Shown here: in pieces, positions 1 through 5,269 of the stretch | Layout of the letters: each line of letters begins with the position of its first letter | How positions within the stretch are numbered: the stretch's first letter is position 1 | Assembly: GCA_938029515.1 (NCBI GenBank) | Contig: CALJAQ010000090.1 | Coordinates: 1 to 5,269 of the forward strand | Origin: an uncultured Nitrososphaerales archaeon | Lineage (GTDB): Archaea; Thermoproteota; Nitrososphaeria; Nitrososphaerales; JAAOZN01 | Length of the DNA: 5,269 bases | Direction: 5' to 3' | Program-made: the position numbers and the translations under genes | The notes under the pieces: generated by a model | What the model was told of the DNA's origin: nothing | The model's input: the letters and a program-made list of their open reading frames with translations, nothing else | The model's database searches: none

Positions 1-111
1 ATTTCTGGGAAGGCCCTTTAATAGTTTCTTGTAAGAGCTTGCGGCTACAATTAAGGCGATTGTGACTAGGCCTACCGCCGAAATTATTATTAAGTCGGGC
101 AAATCGTTCAC
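1..111 (-). CDS. N-terminal part of a small single-pass membrane protein (partial, runs off left edge)
   Basis: A leftward open frame reads from a GTG at 111-109 to the window edge, giving 37 residues with no stop. Residues 7-24 (LIIISAVGLVTIALIVAA) form one clear hydrophobic helix. Before it is a short acidic N-terminus (VNDLPD), and after it a basic stretch (SYKKLLKGLPR). By the positive-inside rule this suggests the N-terminus is outside and the C-terminus in the cytoplasm. I do not recognise the family, and the rest lies outside the window. The frame stays open upstream to a stop at 198-196, so a TTG at 138-136 is an alternative start that would add nine residues. No clear ribosome binding site separates the two choices. 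The gene diverges from the ESCRT-III gene at 272. That the frame is coding is inferred from the clean membrane segment, not from a recognised family. Confidence 0.5.
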   Translation of the reverse strand, partial: MNDLPDLIIISAVGLVTIALIVAASSYKKLLKGLPRN

Positions 112-168
112 CTTAGCATATTTGGCTGGTTTAGGCAAAGATAGAGTATGTGAAGAATTCTCGACTAA

Positions 169-243
169 ATGGATAAATTTGCAGTAGTAGAGGGTTCACA
201 CATTTTAAGCAGATTGTCGACGCTTTTGAACCTGATGCTATAG
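169..243 (+). other. 24-codon mini-ORF in the divergent spacer, possibly spurious or a remnant
   Basis: An ATG at 169 opens a frame of 24 codons (beginning MDKFAVVEGSHILSR) that ends at a TAG at 241-243. No ribosome binding site is visible. A second frame across the same DNA (codons in phase with 195) reads plausibly as protein: HFKQIVDAFEPDAIEAIRR continues past 260 into the start of the ESCRT-III gene. It follows a stop at 174-176 and has no ATG, GTG or TTG. The two frames together could be a frameshifted relic of a small gene. They could equally be chance, since 75 bases is too short to judge by eye. Confidence 0.15.
203..209 (+). promoter_or_regulatory. Weak TATA-like element for the ESCRT-III gene
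   Basis: TTTTAAG lies about 66 bases before the ATG at 272. With the usual archaeal spacing of about 26 bases from TATA centre to transcription start, it would give a leader of roughly 40 bases. That leader has no GGTG-type ribosome binding site near the ATG, so the assignment is tentative. Confidence 0.22.
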
Positions 244-271
244 AGGCTATTAGAAGAAAAGTAGTTTCAGC

Positions 272-916
272 ATGTCGCACTTTACATCCAAATGGGATAA
301 ATCAGATAAGCTTACCTTCGGTAGAAAGATCGTTAAGAGGCTTCGCAATCAGAATATTACGAAGAAGAAGCTGGAGGAGGCGGTTAGATCCATCCAAACC
401 CAGATTATCTCCTTAGACAGGTTGTTGACACGCCTTAGGGAGCGTGATAAGCACATATTTGGAGAGGTGATAAAGTGCATTAAACTGAGGAATAAGCGGA
501 AGGCAAGTATCTATGCCAACGAGCTGAGTCAGGTTAGGAAGCTGATTAAGCAGGTTATCTTCGCCAAACTCGCTCTGGAAAGGATCTGTATAAGAATCGA
601 TACGATAACTGATGCTGGGGATGTGGCAGCTATACTCGCTCCAGCCGCTGCAGCCGTTAGAAGTGTTCAAGACGTAATTACGGAAGTTGTGCCTCAGGCT
701 GAGGAAGGTTTCTCAGAAATCTCTAGCCTGCTTAACGGTATACTTGTGGATGCAGCGGCGCATGAAGGCTTCCAGCTCGACGTAAAAACTGCGAATTTAG
801 ATGCTGAGCGGATCATAGAAGAAGCTAGCAGGGTGGCTGAGAAAGAGCTTAGGGAAAAGTTCCCTGAAGTTCCGTCTGAAGCTATTGTAAGTGAGCGTGG
901 CGAACTACTTACCTAG
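272..916 (+). CDS. ESCRT-III (Snf7/CdvB) family protein, CdvB1/B2-like paralogue
   Basis: This is a 214-residue, highly charged, helical protein of the archaeal Snf7 family. These proteins polymerise on membranes during Cdv cell division and vesicle budding. A basic N-terminus (GRKIVKRLR near 17-25) is followed by a long helical hairpin over about 30-112, rich in Lys/Arg and leucine. Then come the family-typical Gly/Ala segment (DAGDVAAILAPAAAAVRSVQ, 114-133) and a shorter helix with acidic residues (137-160). This is the ESCRT-III core layout. The tail carries KFPEVPSEAI at 196-205, which resembles a MIM2 motif that binds the MIT domain of Vps4/CdvC. No winged-helix CdvA-binding domain follows, so it resembles CdvB1/B2-type paralogues rather than CdvB itself. 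The start is the first ATG after an in-frame TAG at 251-253. CdvA and CdvC are not in the window. The gene is co-oriented with the E3 gene 36 bases downstream, but that gene appears to have its own promoter. Confidence 0.85.
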   Translation: MSHFTSKWDKSDKLTFGRKIVKRLRNQNITKKKLEEAVRSIQTQIISLDRLLTRLRERDKHIFGEVIKCIKLRNKRKASIYANELSQVRKLIKQVIFAKLALERICIRIDTITDAGDVAAILAPAAAAVRSVQDVITEVVPQAEEGFSEISSLLNGILVDAAAHEGFQLDVKTANLDAERIIEEASRVAEKELREKFPEVPSEAIVSERGELLT

Positions 917-922
917 AAAACC

Positions 923-929
923 AAAAATA
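923..929 (+). promoter_or_regulatory. TATA-like box of the dihydrolipoyl dehydrogenase gene (leaderless)
   Basis: AAAAATA, flanked by CC on each side, is centred about 27 bases before the GTG at 953. That is the spacing expected for an archaeal TATA box serving a leaderless transcript. The lack of any Shine-Dalgarno-like sequence before this GTG fits the same reading. A transcript could still also read through from the gene upstream. Confidence 0.42.
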
Positions 930-952
930 CCACCTGTGAAGCGTAGTATTTT

Positions 953-2371
953 GTGTCCGGCAGCATATATGATGTTGTAGTTGTAGGCGGCGGTCCTGGA
1001 GGCTATGTTGCGGCTATAAGGGCTGCGCAGCTCGGAGGTAAAGTTGCTCTTATAGAGGCTGCTGAATTAGGAGGTACCTGCACAAATTGGGGTTGCATAC
1101 CTACGAAGGCGCTTCTTAGGAGTGTTGAATGTTTAGTCGAGGCTCGAAGGGCTAAGGATTTTGGCGTCAGCTTAGGCTCCATTGACTTCAACCTAGAAGT
1201 GATGGTTAAGCGTAAGGATGAAGTTGTTTCACGCCTTAGGAACGGGATAAGATACCTACTAGACTCACATGGAGTTACATTAATAGAAGGTAGAGGGAGG
1301 CTCAGCGGCCCGAATAGGGTTACGGTAAGCAGAGTAGGAGGCTCAAAGATAGAGGTTGAAGGTAAAGCCATTATTCTGGCGACAGGCTCCAAGACTCGAA
1401 TACTCCCAATACCTGGGTTAAGCGATATTGACGTTATGACGAATGAGCACGAGGCTCTATCACCTAAGAAGATACCTGAATCCCTTCTTACAATAGGCGG
1501 GGGCCCTGAAGGTGTTGAATTTGCAACGATCTACTCTAACCTAGGCTCTAAAGTTGTTTTAGTTGAAATGTTGGGTTCGCTTCTACCTTTGGAGGATGAG
1601 GAGATAGGTATTAGGCTTGAGAGGATTCTATCAGCTAACGGGGTCTTAGTCTACACTAAGAGTGTTGTTAAGGAGGTCAGTAAGAAGGATGGTTATGTGG
1701 AGGCAACCATCAGCACAGACGGTGTTGAATCTAAGATTTCAGTTGAGAGAGTGCTCCTCGCAGCTGGACACGTACCTAACCTTGATAACCTCGGTTTAGA
1801 GGAGGCCGGTGTAGCTTACACAAAGAAGGGGATAACGGTCAACGAGAGGATGGAGACCTCTGTTAAAGGCGTCTATGCTATAGGTGATGTAGTGTCTGTG
1901 AGCTTGGCTCACGTTGCCTCAGAGCAAGGTGTTATCGCAGCTGAGAACGCGATGGGCTTAAACTCGACATACGATTCTAAAGTTGTGCCAAGGTGCATAT
2001 ACACCATACCCGAGGTTGCAGCTGTGGGCTTAACTACGCAGCAGGCGAGAGAGCAGAAGATAAACTTCATTACAGGCAAGTTCCCTTTTACAGCGAGCGG
2101 TAGAGCACTTACATTAGGTGAAACAGAGGGTGTGATAAAAATCTTAGCCGAAAAAGAGAGCAAGCGAATAATCGGTGTTCATATAATCGGCCCAAGGGCT
2201 TCAGACCTCATACCAGAAGCAACCCTAGCCATGAAGATGGGTGCAACCATATCAGATATCGCTAAAACGATACACCCACACCCGACTTTATCCGAAGCGT
2301 TTAAAGAAGCCGCGTTAGACGCTTTAGGGGATGCTATACATCTTGGAAGAAGGGTTAGGCAGAGAAAGTAG
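953..2371 (+). CDS. lpdA: Dihydrolipoyl dehydrogenase (E3, FAD-dependent disulfide reductase)
   Basis: This enzyme reoxidises dihydrolipoyl groups with NAD+ in 2-oxoacid dehydrogenase complexes or the glycine cleavage system, in the cytoplasm. All key elements are visible in 472 residues, the normal length. The FAD dinucleotide fold has GGGPGG at 12-17, ending in E35. The redox disulfide motif is GGTCTNWGCIPTKAL with C43 and C48. LATGS lies at 142-146. The NAD fold has GGGPEGVE at 182-189, with E205 at the end of the second strand favouring NAD+ over NADP+. The second FAD motif is YAIGDV at 308-313. The C-terminal dimer domain ends with HPHPTLSE, where H443 and E448 are the catalytic pair at the partner active site. 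The start is GTG, which directly precedes the conserved IYDVVVVGGG strand; no ATG fits. No E1, E2 or glycine cleavage genes are nearby, so the partner complex is unknown. Mercuric reductase is unlikely because the vicinal C-terminal cysteines are absent. Confidence 0.95.
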   Translation: MSGSIYDVVVVGGGPGGYVAAIRAAQLGGKVALIEAAELGGTCTNWGCIPTKALLRSVECLVEARRAKDFGVSLGSIDFNLEVMVKRKDEVVSRLRNGIRYLLDSHGVTLIEGRGRLSGPNRVTVSRVGGSKIEVEGKAIILATGSKTRILPIPGLSDIDVMTNEHEALSPKKIPESLLTIGGGPEGVEFATIYSNLGSKVVLVEMLGSLLPLEDEEIGIRLERILSANGVLVYTKSVVKEVSKKDGYVEATISTDGVESKISVERVLLAAGHVPNLDNLGLEEAGVAYTKKGITVNERMETSVKGVYAIGDVVSVSLAHVASEQGVIAAENAMGLNSTYDSKVVPRCIYTIPEVAAVGLTTQQAREQKINFITGKFPFTASGRALTLGETEGVIKILAEKESKRIIGVHIIGPRASDLIPEATLAMKMGATISDIAKTIHPHPTLSEAFKEAALDALGDAIHLGRRVRQRK

Positions 2372-2396
2372 TGTGACTTCACCGTTAGGTTAGCCG

Positions 2397-2404
2397 TTCT
2401 TTTT
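2397..2404 (+). terminator. T-tract terminator after the E3 gene
   Basis: TTCTTTTT lies 26 bases after the E3 stop codon in a convergent spacer. Archaeal RNA polymerase commonly terminates at such T-rich runs without needing a hairpin. The position fits, but no transcript data support it here. Confidence 0.45.
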
Positions 2405-2416
2405 CATAGCACCACA

Positions 2417-2445
2417 TTTCAACACTCTTACAGAGGTGGTTGAAA
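2417..2445. terminator. Stem-loop in the convergent E3/PCNA spacer
   Basis: TTTCAAC at 2417-2423 is the perfect complement of GTTGAAA at 2439-2445, giving a 7-base-pair stem with a 15-base loop. On the rightward strand it is followed by TTATTT at 2448-2453. It lies between two convergent genes and might help end transcription from either side. The stem is AT-rich and short, so it may not be functional. The rest of the spacer (2372-2517) shows no supported gene. Confidence 0.28.
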
Positions 2446-2517
2446 GATTATTTGTGAGCGTACTGGTGTTTAGAAAACGTGCGTTTAATGATAGTTGTAG
2501 AATGTCTTTTGAGTATT

Positions 2518-3276
2518 CTACTTTTCTTCTACCCTTGGCGCCAAGTAGAATCCGATTTTCCCCCCTTGCTCTCCTAGTTTGAATTCTAGTCTGAGGGGCA
2601 TCTTGGTTGAATATTCGAGCGTTATGGGCTGGTTCGATGAGCCTGCTGCTTTGGTTATGTTGAGTAGGTAGTCTATGCTGTAGGTTGCTTTGGATGGCTC
2701 GTTCAACGTCAATTCAAGGACTTCTGGACTTCTTCGATCAAGCGAAGCTGAGGCTGAACCCTGTTCGCTCCTACCTGCGAAGGAGACTTTATCCCTTGAA
2801 GCGTCTATGGTGATGTGGTCTGAAACCACGGCTATGTCACTTAAGATCTGCTGGAAGGTTGACGCTGTCATAAGGATCTTGGCGTTAAAGGGTATCTTCG
2901 GCAGAGGAGTCGATTGAGAAGGTGATTCGATTAAGTTTACGCTGAACTCCCTTGTATATGAGTTAGAGAACTTTACGGTCAGCTTCCCCTCCTCGGAAGA
3001 GGAGATCTCAACGCTGTCCTTAGCTTCAGCCCTACCTAAAAGCTTAGAGAAGTCAGCTACCCTAACCGTGAACCTAAACTGCTTATCACACTCATACTTC
3101 TCAAAAGCAGAGTTAGGCCAAAACAGATCTATCAACGCAACGTGGCTAGGATCCATAGCCCTAAACGAAATCCCTTCAGCGGACGCTTCAAAGGTAGCCT
3201 CCTCAACCAACGTAGAAACAGCCTTAGCAACCGTCTTCCACTCAGCAGCTGAAGCAGACCTAGCTAAAAAACCCAA
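2518..3276 (-). CDS. pcn: Archaeal PCNA, DNA polymerase sliding clamp
   Basis: PCNA forms a ring around DNA and tethers the replicative polymerase, FEN1, ligase and other PIP-box proteins. The 252-residue length is typical. The first domain has the family signature RAMDPSHVALIDLFWP at 39-54, after the usual STLVEEATFE helix region. The interdomain connecting loop lies near 116-130, ending in PLPKIPFNAKILM. The second domain ends with FYLAPRVEEK, matching the conserved LAP(R)(V)E C-terminus. The start is TTG: an in-frame TAG directly precedes it, and the next in-frame ATG is M41 inside the signature. An AGGTG-type ribosome binding site 8 bases upstream supports it. It is the third leftward gene, 54 bases after the ThiF-like gene. 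Whether the clamp is a homotrimer or one subunit of a heterotrimer cannot be told without the rest of the genome. Confidence 0.96.
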   Translation of the reverse strand: MGFLARSASAAEWKTVAKAVSTLVEEATFEASAEGISFRAMDPSHVALIDLFWPNSAFEKYECDKQFRFTVRVADFSKLLGRAEAKDSVEISSSEEGKLTVKFSNSYTREFSVNLIESPSQSTPLPKIPFNAKILMTASTFQQILSDIAVVSDHITIDASRDKVSFAGRSEQGSASASLDRRSPEVLELTLNEPSKATYSIDYLLNITKAAGSSNQPITLEYSTKMPLRLEFKLGEQGGKIGFYLAPRVEEK

Positions 3277-3284
3277 CTAATCCA

Positions 3285-3292
3285 CACCTTCC
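3285..3292 (-). promoter_or_regulatory. Ribosome binding site of the TTG-started PCNA gene
   Basis: Read leftward this is GGAAGGTG, whose AGGTG core pairs with the CACCT of the archaeal 16S rRNA 3' end. It sits 8 bases before the TTG at 3276-3274. Because a TAG immediately precedes that TTG and the next in-frame ATG is 40 codons in, this site decides the start. Confidence 0.55.
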
Positions 3293-3312
3293 ACAGACTA
3301 CCAAAGAGGTTG

Positions 3313-3319
3313 CTAAAAG
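3313..3319 (-). promoter_or_regulatory. Possible PCNA promoter element or ThiF-like gene terminator
   Basis: Read leftward, the spacer after the ThiF-like stop contains an A-rich run followed by CTTTTAG. This could be a purine-rich BRE plus TATA element for PCNA, or simply a T-rich terminator for the upstream gene. With standard spacing, transcription would begin near 3290, inside the ribosome binding site. That weakens the promoter reading, and PCNA may instead be co-transcribed with the gene upstream. Confidence 0.22.
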
Positions 3320-3330
3320 ATTTTTCTCCA

Positions 3331-4401
3331 CTATGGTGTATCGAGCGTACTTAAAGCCTTCAAGTAGGCCTGGTAGGCCTCCTCTTTATCCCCCTCCTCT
3401 CTAGGAGGAGAGATCTGAACAACCGCTACCCCGCTCCTAAATATATGCACCCTCATCCTAAGGTTATGGTCAAAAGAGACAGCCATTAGACTCCTCTTAA
3501 CATTACGGTACCCTTTGAGCGTAAGCGCCTCCTCTAACGAAGCAAGGTCTAAAACGCTTGTTCGACTCGGTGTTATGAAGAAGGTTCCACGCCCATCTCT
3601 TGCACAAGACTCTTCAACCAAAACCTCAGCTTTAGACGCTTCAAAACCTCTATTAGAGCCGCAAACCCTACAATCTTCTGATCTAACCACTTCTATAAGG
3701 TCAAAGGATGGAGCAGAGAGATCGGCGAAGAATAGCCTTGACGCTAAATGAGGCTTCTTACCTGTTATGAGCCTAACAGCCTCTGAAACCTGCATACTTG
3801 AAACGATGCTTAGGATAGAGGGGTGGACGCCAACAACCGCACACCTATCCAGACTCTCATCACTTACAGAAGGGTAGATACACTCTAAGCAGGGTGTCTC
3901 ATTCGGGACGATAGTTGTAGCGCTACCCATAAGCTCAATAGCCGCACCGAATACATAAGGTATCTTCAGATCTACACACGCGCGGTTCAGAGCGTATCGA
4001 TACAAAATCCTATCTAACCCATCTACAACCACATCCACACCCTCGATTAAACGCTCAGCGTTTGAAGGCGTCAAAGCCTCAGGAAGAGGGTCTACTTCAA
4101 CATCAGGGTTAAGATCCTTAAGCCTCCTATAGGCAGCTTCAACCTTCGGCAACCCCACATCTGAAGTTGTATAGAGGTATTGGCGATGCAGATCGGTCTT
4201 CGAAACCGTATCTCTATCAATAATCCTAAGATACCCTACACCCAATCCAGCGAGTTGTAGAGCGGTTGGGCATCCGAGCCCACCAACACCAACCAAGCAG
4301 ACCTTAGCATCCTTTATCTTAAGCTGCCCCTCTAAACCTATGGCAAATAGTGAAATCTGCCTAGCGTAGCGCTCTATATCCAATCCGCTAAACATTACCA
4401 C
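3331..4401 (-). CDS. MoeB/ThiF/HesA-family E1-like adenylyltransferase with C-terminal extension
   Basis: These enzymes use ATP to adenylate the C-terminal Gly-Gly of a ubiquitin-like sulfur carrier (MoaD, ThiS or SAMP-like), for molybdopterin, thiamine, tRNA thiolation or protein modification. The Rossmann motif GVGGLGCP lies at 38-45. Residues aligning with the E. coli MoeB active site are R14 (ERYARQ), the arginine finger R73 in DLHRQ, K86 in GLPKVEAA, and D130 in DGLDR. Zinc ligands are C171/C174 (CLEC) and C244/C247 (CRVC). C187 in DRCAVVGVHP matches the persulfide or thioester cysteine of MoeB/ThiF. Residues from about 250 to 356 form an extra domain that is not a rhodanese. It resembles the C-terminal part of long ThiF-type proteins (RDGRGTFFITP and a late FRSGVAVVQI strand). 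GTG at 4401 gives the numbering used; the ATG at 4395-4393 is equally or more likely as the true start. No carrier-protein gene is nearby, so the substrate is unknown. Confidence 0.88.
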   Translation of the reverse strand: MVMFSGLDIERYARQISLFAIGLEGQLKIKDAKVCLVGVGGLGCPTALQLAGLGVGYLRIIDRDTVSKTDLHRQYLYTTSDVGLPKVEAAYRRLKDLNPDVEVDPLPEALTPSNAERLIEGVDVVVDGLDRILYRYALNRACVDLKIPYVFGAAIELMGSATTIVPNETPCLECIYPSVSDESLDRCAVVGVHPSILSIVSSMQVSEAVRLITGKKPHLASRLFFADLSAPSFDLIEVVRSEDCRVCGSNRGFEASKAEVLVEESCARDGRGTFFITPSRTSVLDLASLEEALTLKGYRNVKRSLMAVSFDHNLRMRVHIFRSGVAVVQISPPREEGDKEEAYQAYLKALSTLDTP

Positions 4402-4421
4402 TATACATATAGCACACCTAG

Positions 4422-4429
4422 CTTAAAAA
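4422..4429 (-). promoter_or_regulatory. TATA-like box of the ThiF-like gene
   Basis: Read leftward this is TTTTTAAG, centred about 25 bases before the GTG at 4401 and about 30 before the ATG at 4395. With usual archaeal spacing, transcription would start near 4399. The mRNA would then be nearly leaderless, and the ATG would be favoured over the GTG. The 42-base spacer to the glycosyltransferase gene thus probably holds an independent promoter. Confidence 0.45.
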
Positions 4430-4430
4430 C

Positions 4431-4440
4431 GTAAATTTAC
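4431..4440. repeat. Perfect 10-base palindrome upstream of the ThiF-like promoter
   Basis: GTAAATTTAC is identical to its reverse complement. It lies just upstream of the TATA-like box of the ThiF-like gene and three bases past the stop codon of the glycosyltransferase gene. The position fits a small dimeric regulator or a BRE-proximal element. A single short AT-rich palindrome could also be chance. Confidence 0.3.
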
Positions 4441-4443
4441 AAC

Positions 4444-5269
4444 CTAACCCTTAACCAACTCTTTAAGCCTAGATGCTATCATCTTAGAAGCATCATTAAA
4501 TATAGGTGGGTCAGGAGTTTCATGCAAAACATCCTTTACACATTTTAGCAAAACCTCTCCATCAACTCTATCAAGAGGTATAACCCTGTATCCAGATCTA
4601 TCTTTAAACAGTCTAGCATTATCACGCTGCTCAAAGTCGCGCCCCAGAGGTGTTATAACCGCTCTTTTCCTGAATCGAGCCACTTCAATCAATGTTGAAT
4701 ACCCAGCTAGCGTTAACACAAGTTTTGAGGAAGCTATGTAGGGTAGAGGGTCTGCTACGAAGTAGGGCTCAGGGCCAAAGATCTTATAATCAACACCCAA
4801 ACCCCTTAGAACTGGAGCAACCTTTCTCAGCAGCACGTGGCCAGCAGAAGTACCACCTAGACTGATTACAGCACCACCCCAACTTTTCTCTGCAACCTCA
4901 GAGTCGTGAGTGAAGATCTGACCGTAGAATTCGAAATCACCCATCTTTACCCTATGATCTAACCCGACGTAAATCTTCAGATCAAATTTACGAAGCGCCT
5001 TCATCAACCCTCTGTTAACGAATGGTAAAGCAACATATTGCAGAAGCGATGCTTCAGGCTTGAACTTAATGAAATCCGTCAAAAACACTGATCTGGTAGA
5101 CGCTATACTCTTAAATGCAACGAAGTCCCAGAATTCGTCAGCCACAACCAGATCATACTCCTGAAGGTTGAGCGCTTCTGCAACAGTTTTAGCATTACGC
5201 CTACCAGCTTCAACTAACCTCAACAACCCACTCCATCTTGGTCTAAGCACACCGTCTACAAAAAGCGCT
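4444..5269 (-). CDS. GT-B-fold glycosyltransferase, C-terminal part (5' end outside window)
   Basis: The leftward frame is open to the right edge, so 275 residues are visible and the N-terminus is missing. The GTG at 5250-5248 is only an internal candidate, because six more coding codons (ALFVDG) precede it. The C-terminal half has the layout of the MurG/UDP-N-acetylglucosamine transferase-like family. AVISLGGTSAGH, with its glycine turn near visible residues 138-140, opens the second Rossmann domain. AGYSTLIEVARF at about 188-199 corresponds to the GG/GxSTxxE nucleotide-sugar segment, and PLGRDFEQRDNARLF at 207-221 to the conserved P..EQ..NA motif. The preceding part (YDLVVADEFWDFVAF) fits the end of an N-terminal Rossmann domain. 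No membrane helix is evident. The donor and acceptor cannot be deduced; surface glycan or lipid glycosylation is an inference from the family. It lies 42 bases upstream of the ThiF-like gene on the same strand. Confidence 0.78.
   Translation of the reverse strand, partial: ALFVDGVLRPRWSGLLRLVEAGRRNAKTVAEALNLQEYDLVVADEFWDFVAFKSIASTRSVFLTDFIKFKPEASLLQYVALPFVNRGLMKALRKFDLKIYVGLDHRVKMGDFEFYGQIFTHDSEVAEKSWGGAVISLGGTSAGHVLLRKVAPVLRGLGVDYKIFGPEPYFVADPLPYIASSKLVLTLAGYSTLIEVARFRKRAVITPLGRDFEQRDNARLFKDRSGYRVIPLDRVDGEVLLKCVKDVLHETPDPPIFNDASKMIASRLKELVKG

Larger units (their letters stand above)
112..271. promoter_or_regulatory. Divergent intergenic spacer between the small membrane protein and the ESCRT-III gene
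   Basis: This 160-base spacer should carry the promoters of both flanking divergent genes. The AT-rich block at 173-180 (ATAAATTT, read leftward AAATTTAT) could serve as a TATA-like element for the leftward gene. TTTTAAG at 203-209 is a candidate for the rightward gene. Neither lies at the spacing expected for a leaderless transcript, so both are weak. There is no tRNA-like or strongly structured RNA element that I can see. A mini-ORF lies at 169-243. Confidence 0.35.

Noticed and set aside
413..670. Leftward 85-residue open frame inside the ESCRT-III gene
   Set aside because: It is antisense to a well-supported family gene, its protein shows no recognisable motif, and no promoter or ribosome binding site supports it.
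1003..1392. Leftward 129-residue open frame inside the E3 gene
   Set aside because: It is a shadow of the E3 coding sequence, opposite the FAD-binding and disulfide motifs, with low-complexity composition typical of antisense frames.
2179..2382. Leftward 67-residue frame with cysteine and hydrophobic content at the 3' end of the E3 gene
   Set aside because: It lies opposite the conserved HPHPTLSE dimer domain of E3, and nothing independent supports expression.
2438..2573. Rightward GTG or TTG mini-frames across the convergent spacer, after an AGAGGTGG sequence that resembles a ribosome binding site
   Set aside because: The frame started by the TTG stops after five codons. The GTG frame runs antisense into the PCNA C-terminus without protein-like character.
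5248..5250. GTG as the true start of the glycosyltransferase
   Set aside because: The frame stays open to the window edge, the predicted protein would lack most of the N-terminal Rossmann domain, and no start signal is seen, so the gene is treated as 5'-truncated by the window.
1..5269. CRISPR array, insertion sequence, tRNA or rRNA genes
   Set aside because: No regularly spaced repeats, transposase motifs, terminal inverted repeats or cloverleaf patterns were recognised on either strand by eye.

Overview
The window reads as chromosomal DNA from an archaeon that carries an ESCRT-III (Cdv) system, most likely in the TACK group near Thaumarchaeota, Aigarchaeota or Bathyarchaeota. The reasons are a Snf7/CdvB-family protein, an archaeal-type PCNA of 252 residues, TATA-like boxes about 27 bases upstream of start codons (leaderless style), and frequent GTG or TTG starts. 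The exact lineage cannot be fixed by eye.

Layout from left to right. Bases 1-111 hold the start of a leftward gene for a small protein with one membrane helix, cut by the window edge. A 160-base divergent spacer follows. It contains a short ATG mini-ORF and a stretch in another frame that looks protein-like but has no start. Two rightward genes come next: an ESCRT-III/CdvB paralogue (272-916) and, after 36 bases, a complete dihydrolipoyl dehydrogenase (953-2371). A 146-base convergent spacer with a T-tract and a stem-loop separates these from three leftward genes. In transcription order these are a GT-B-type glycosyltransferase whose 5' end lies beyond the right edge (5269-4444), a MoeB/ThiF-like E1 adenylyltransferase with a C-terminal extension (4401-3331), and PCNA (3276-2518).

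The genes do not form one obvious pathway. They cover membrane remodelling or cell division (ESCRT-III), 2-oxoacid or glycine cleavage redox chemistry (E3), replication (PCNA), sulfur-carrier or ubiquitin-like activation (E1-like) and sugar transfer. Neither the CdvA nor the CdvC/Vps4 partner, nor E1/E2 subunits of an oxoacid dehydrogenase, nor a ubiquitin-like substrate of the ThiF-like protein is present. I see no mobile element, CRISPR array, tRNA or rRNA. The points most worth a second look are the MIM2-like tail of the CdvB paralogue, the altered conserved positions in the E1-like enzyme, the TTG start of PCNA, and the possible degraded coding remnant in the left spacer. I found no convincing novel system.
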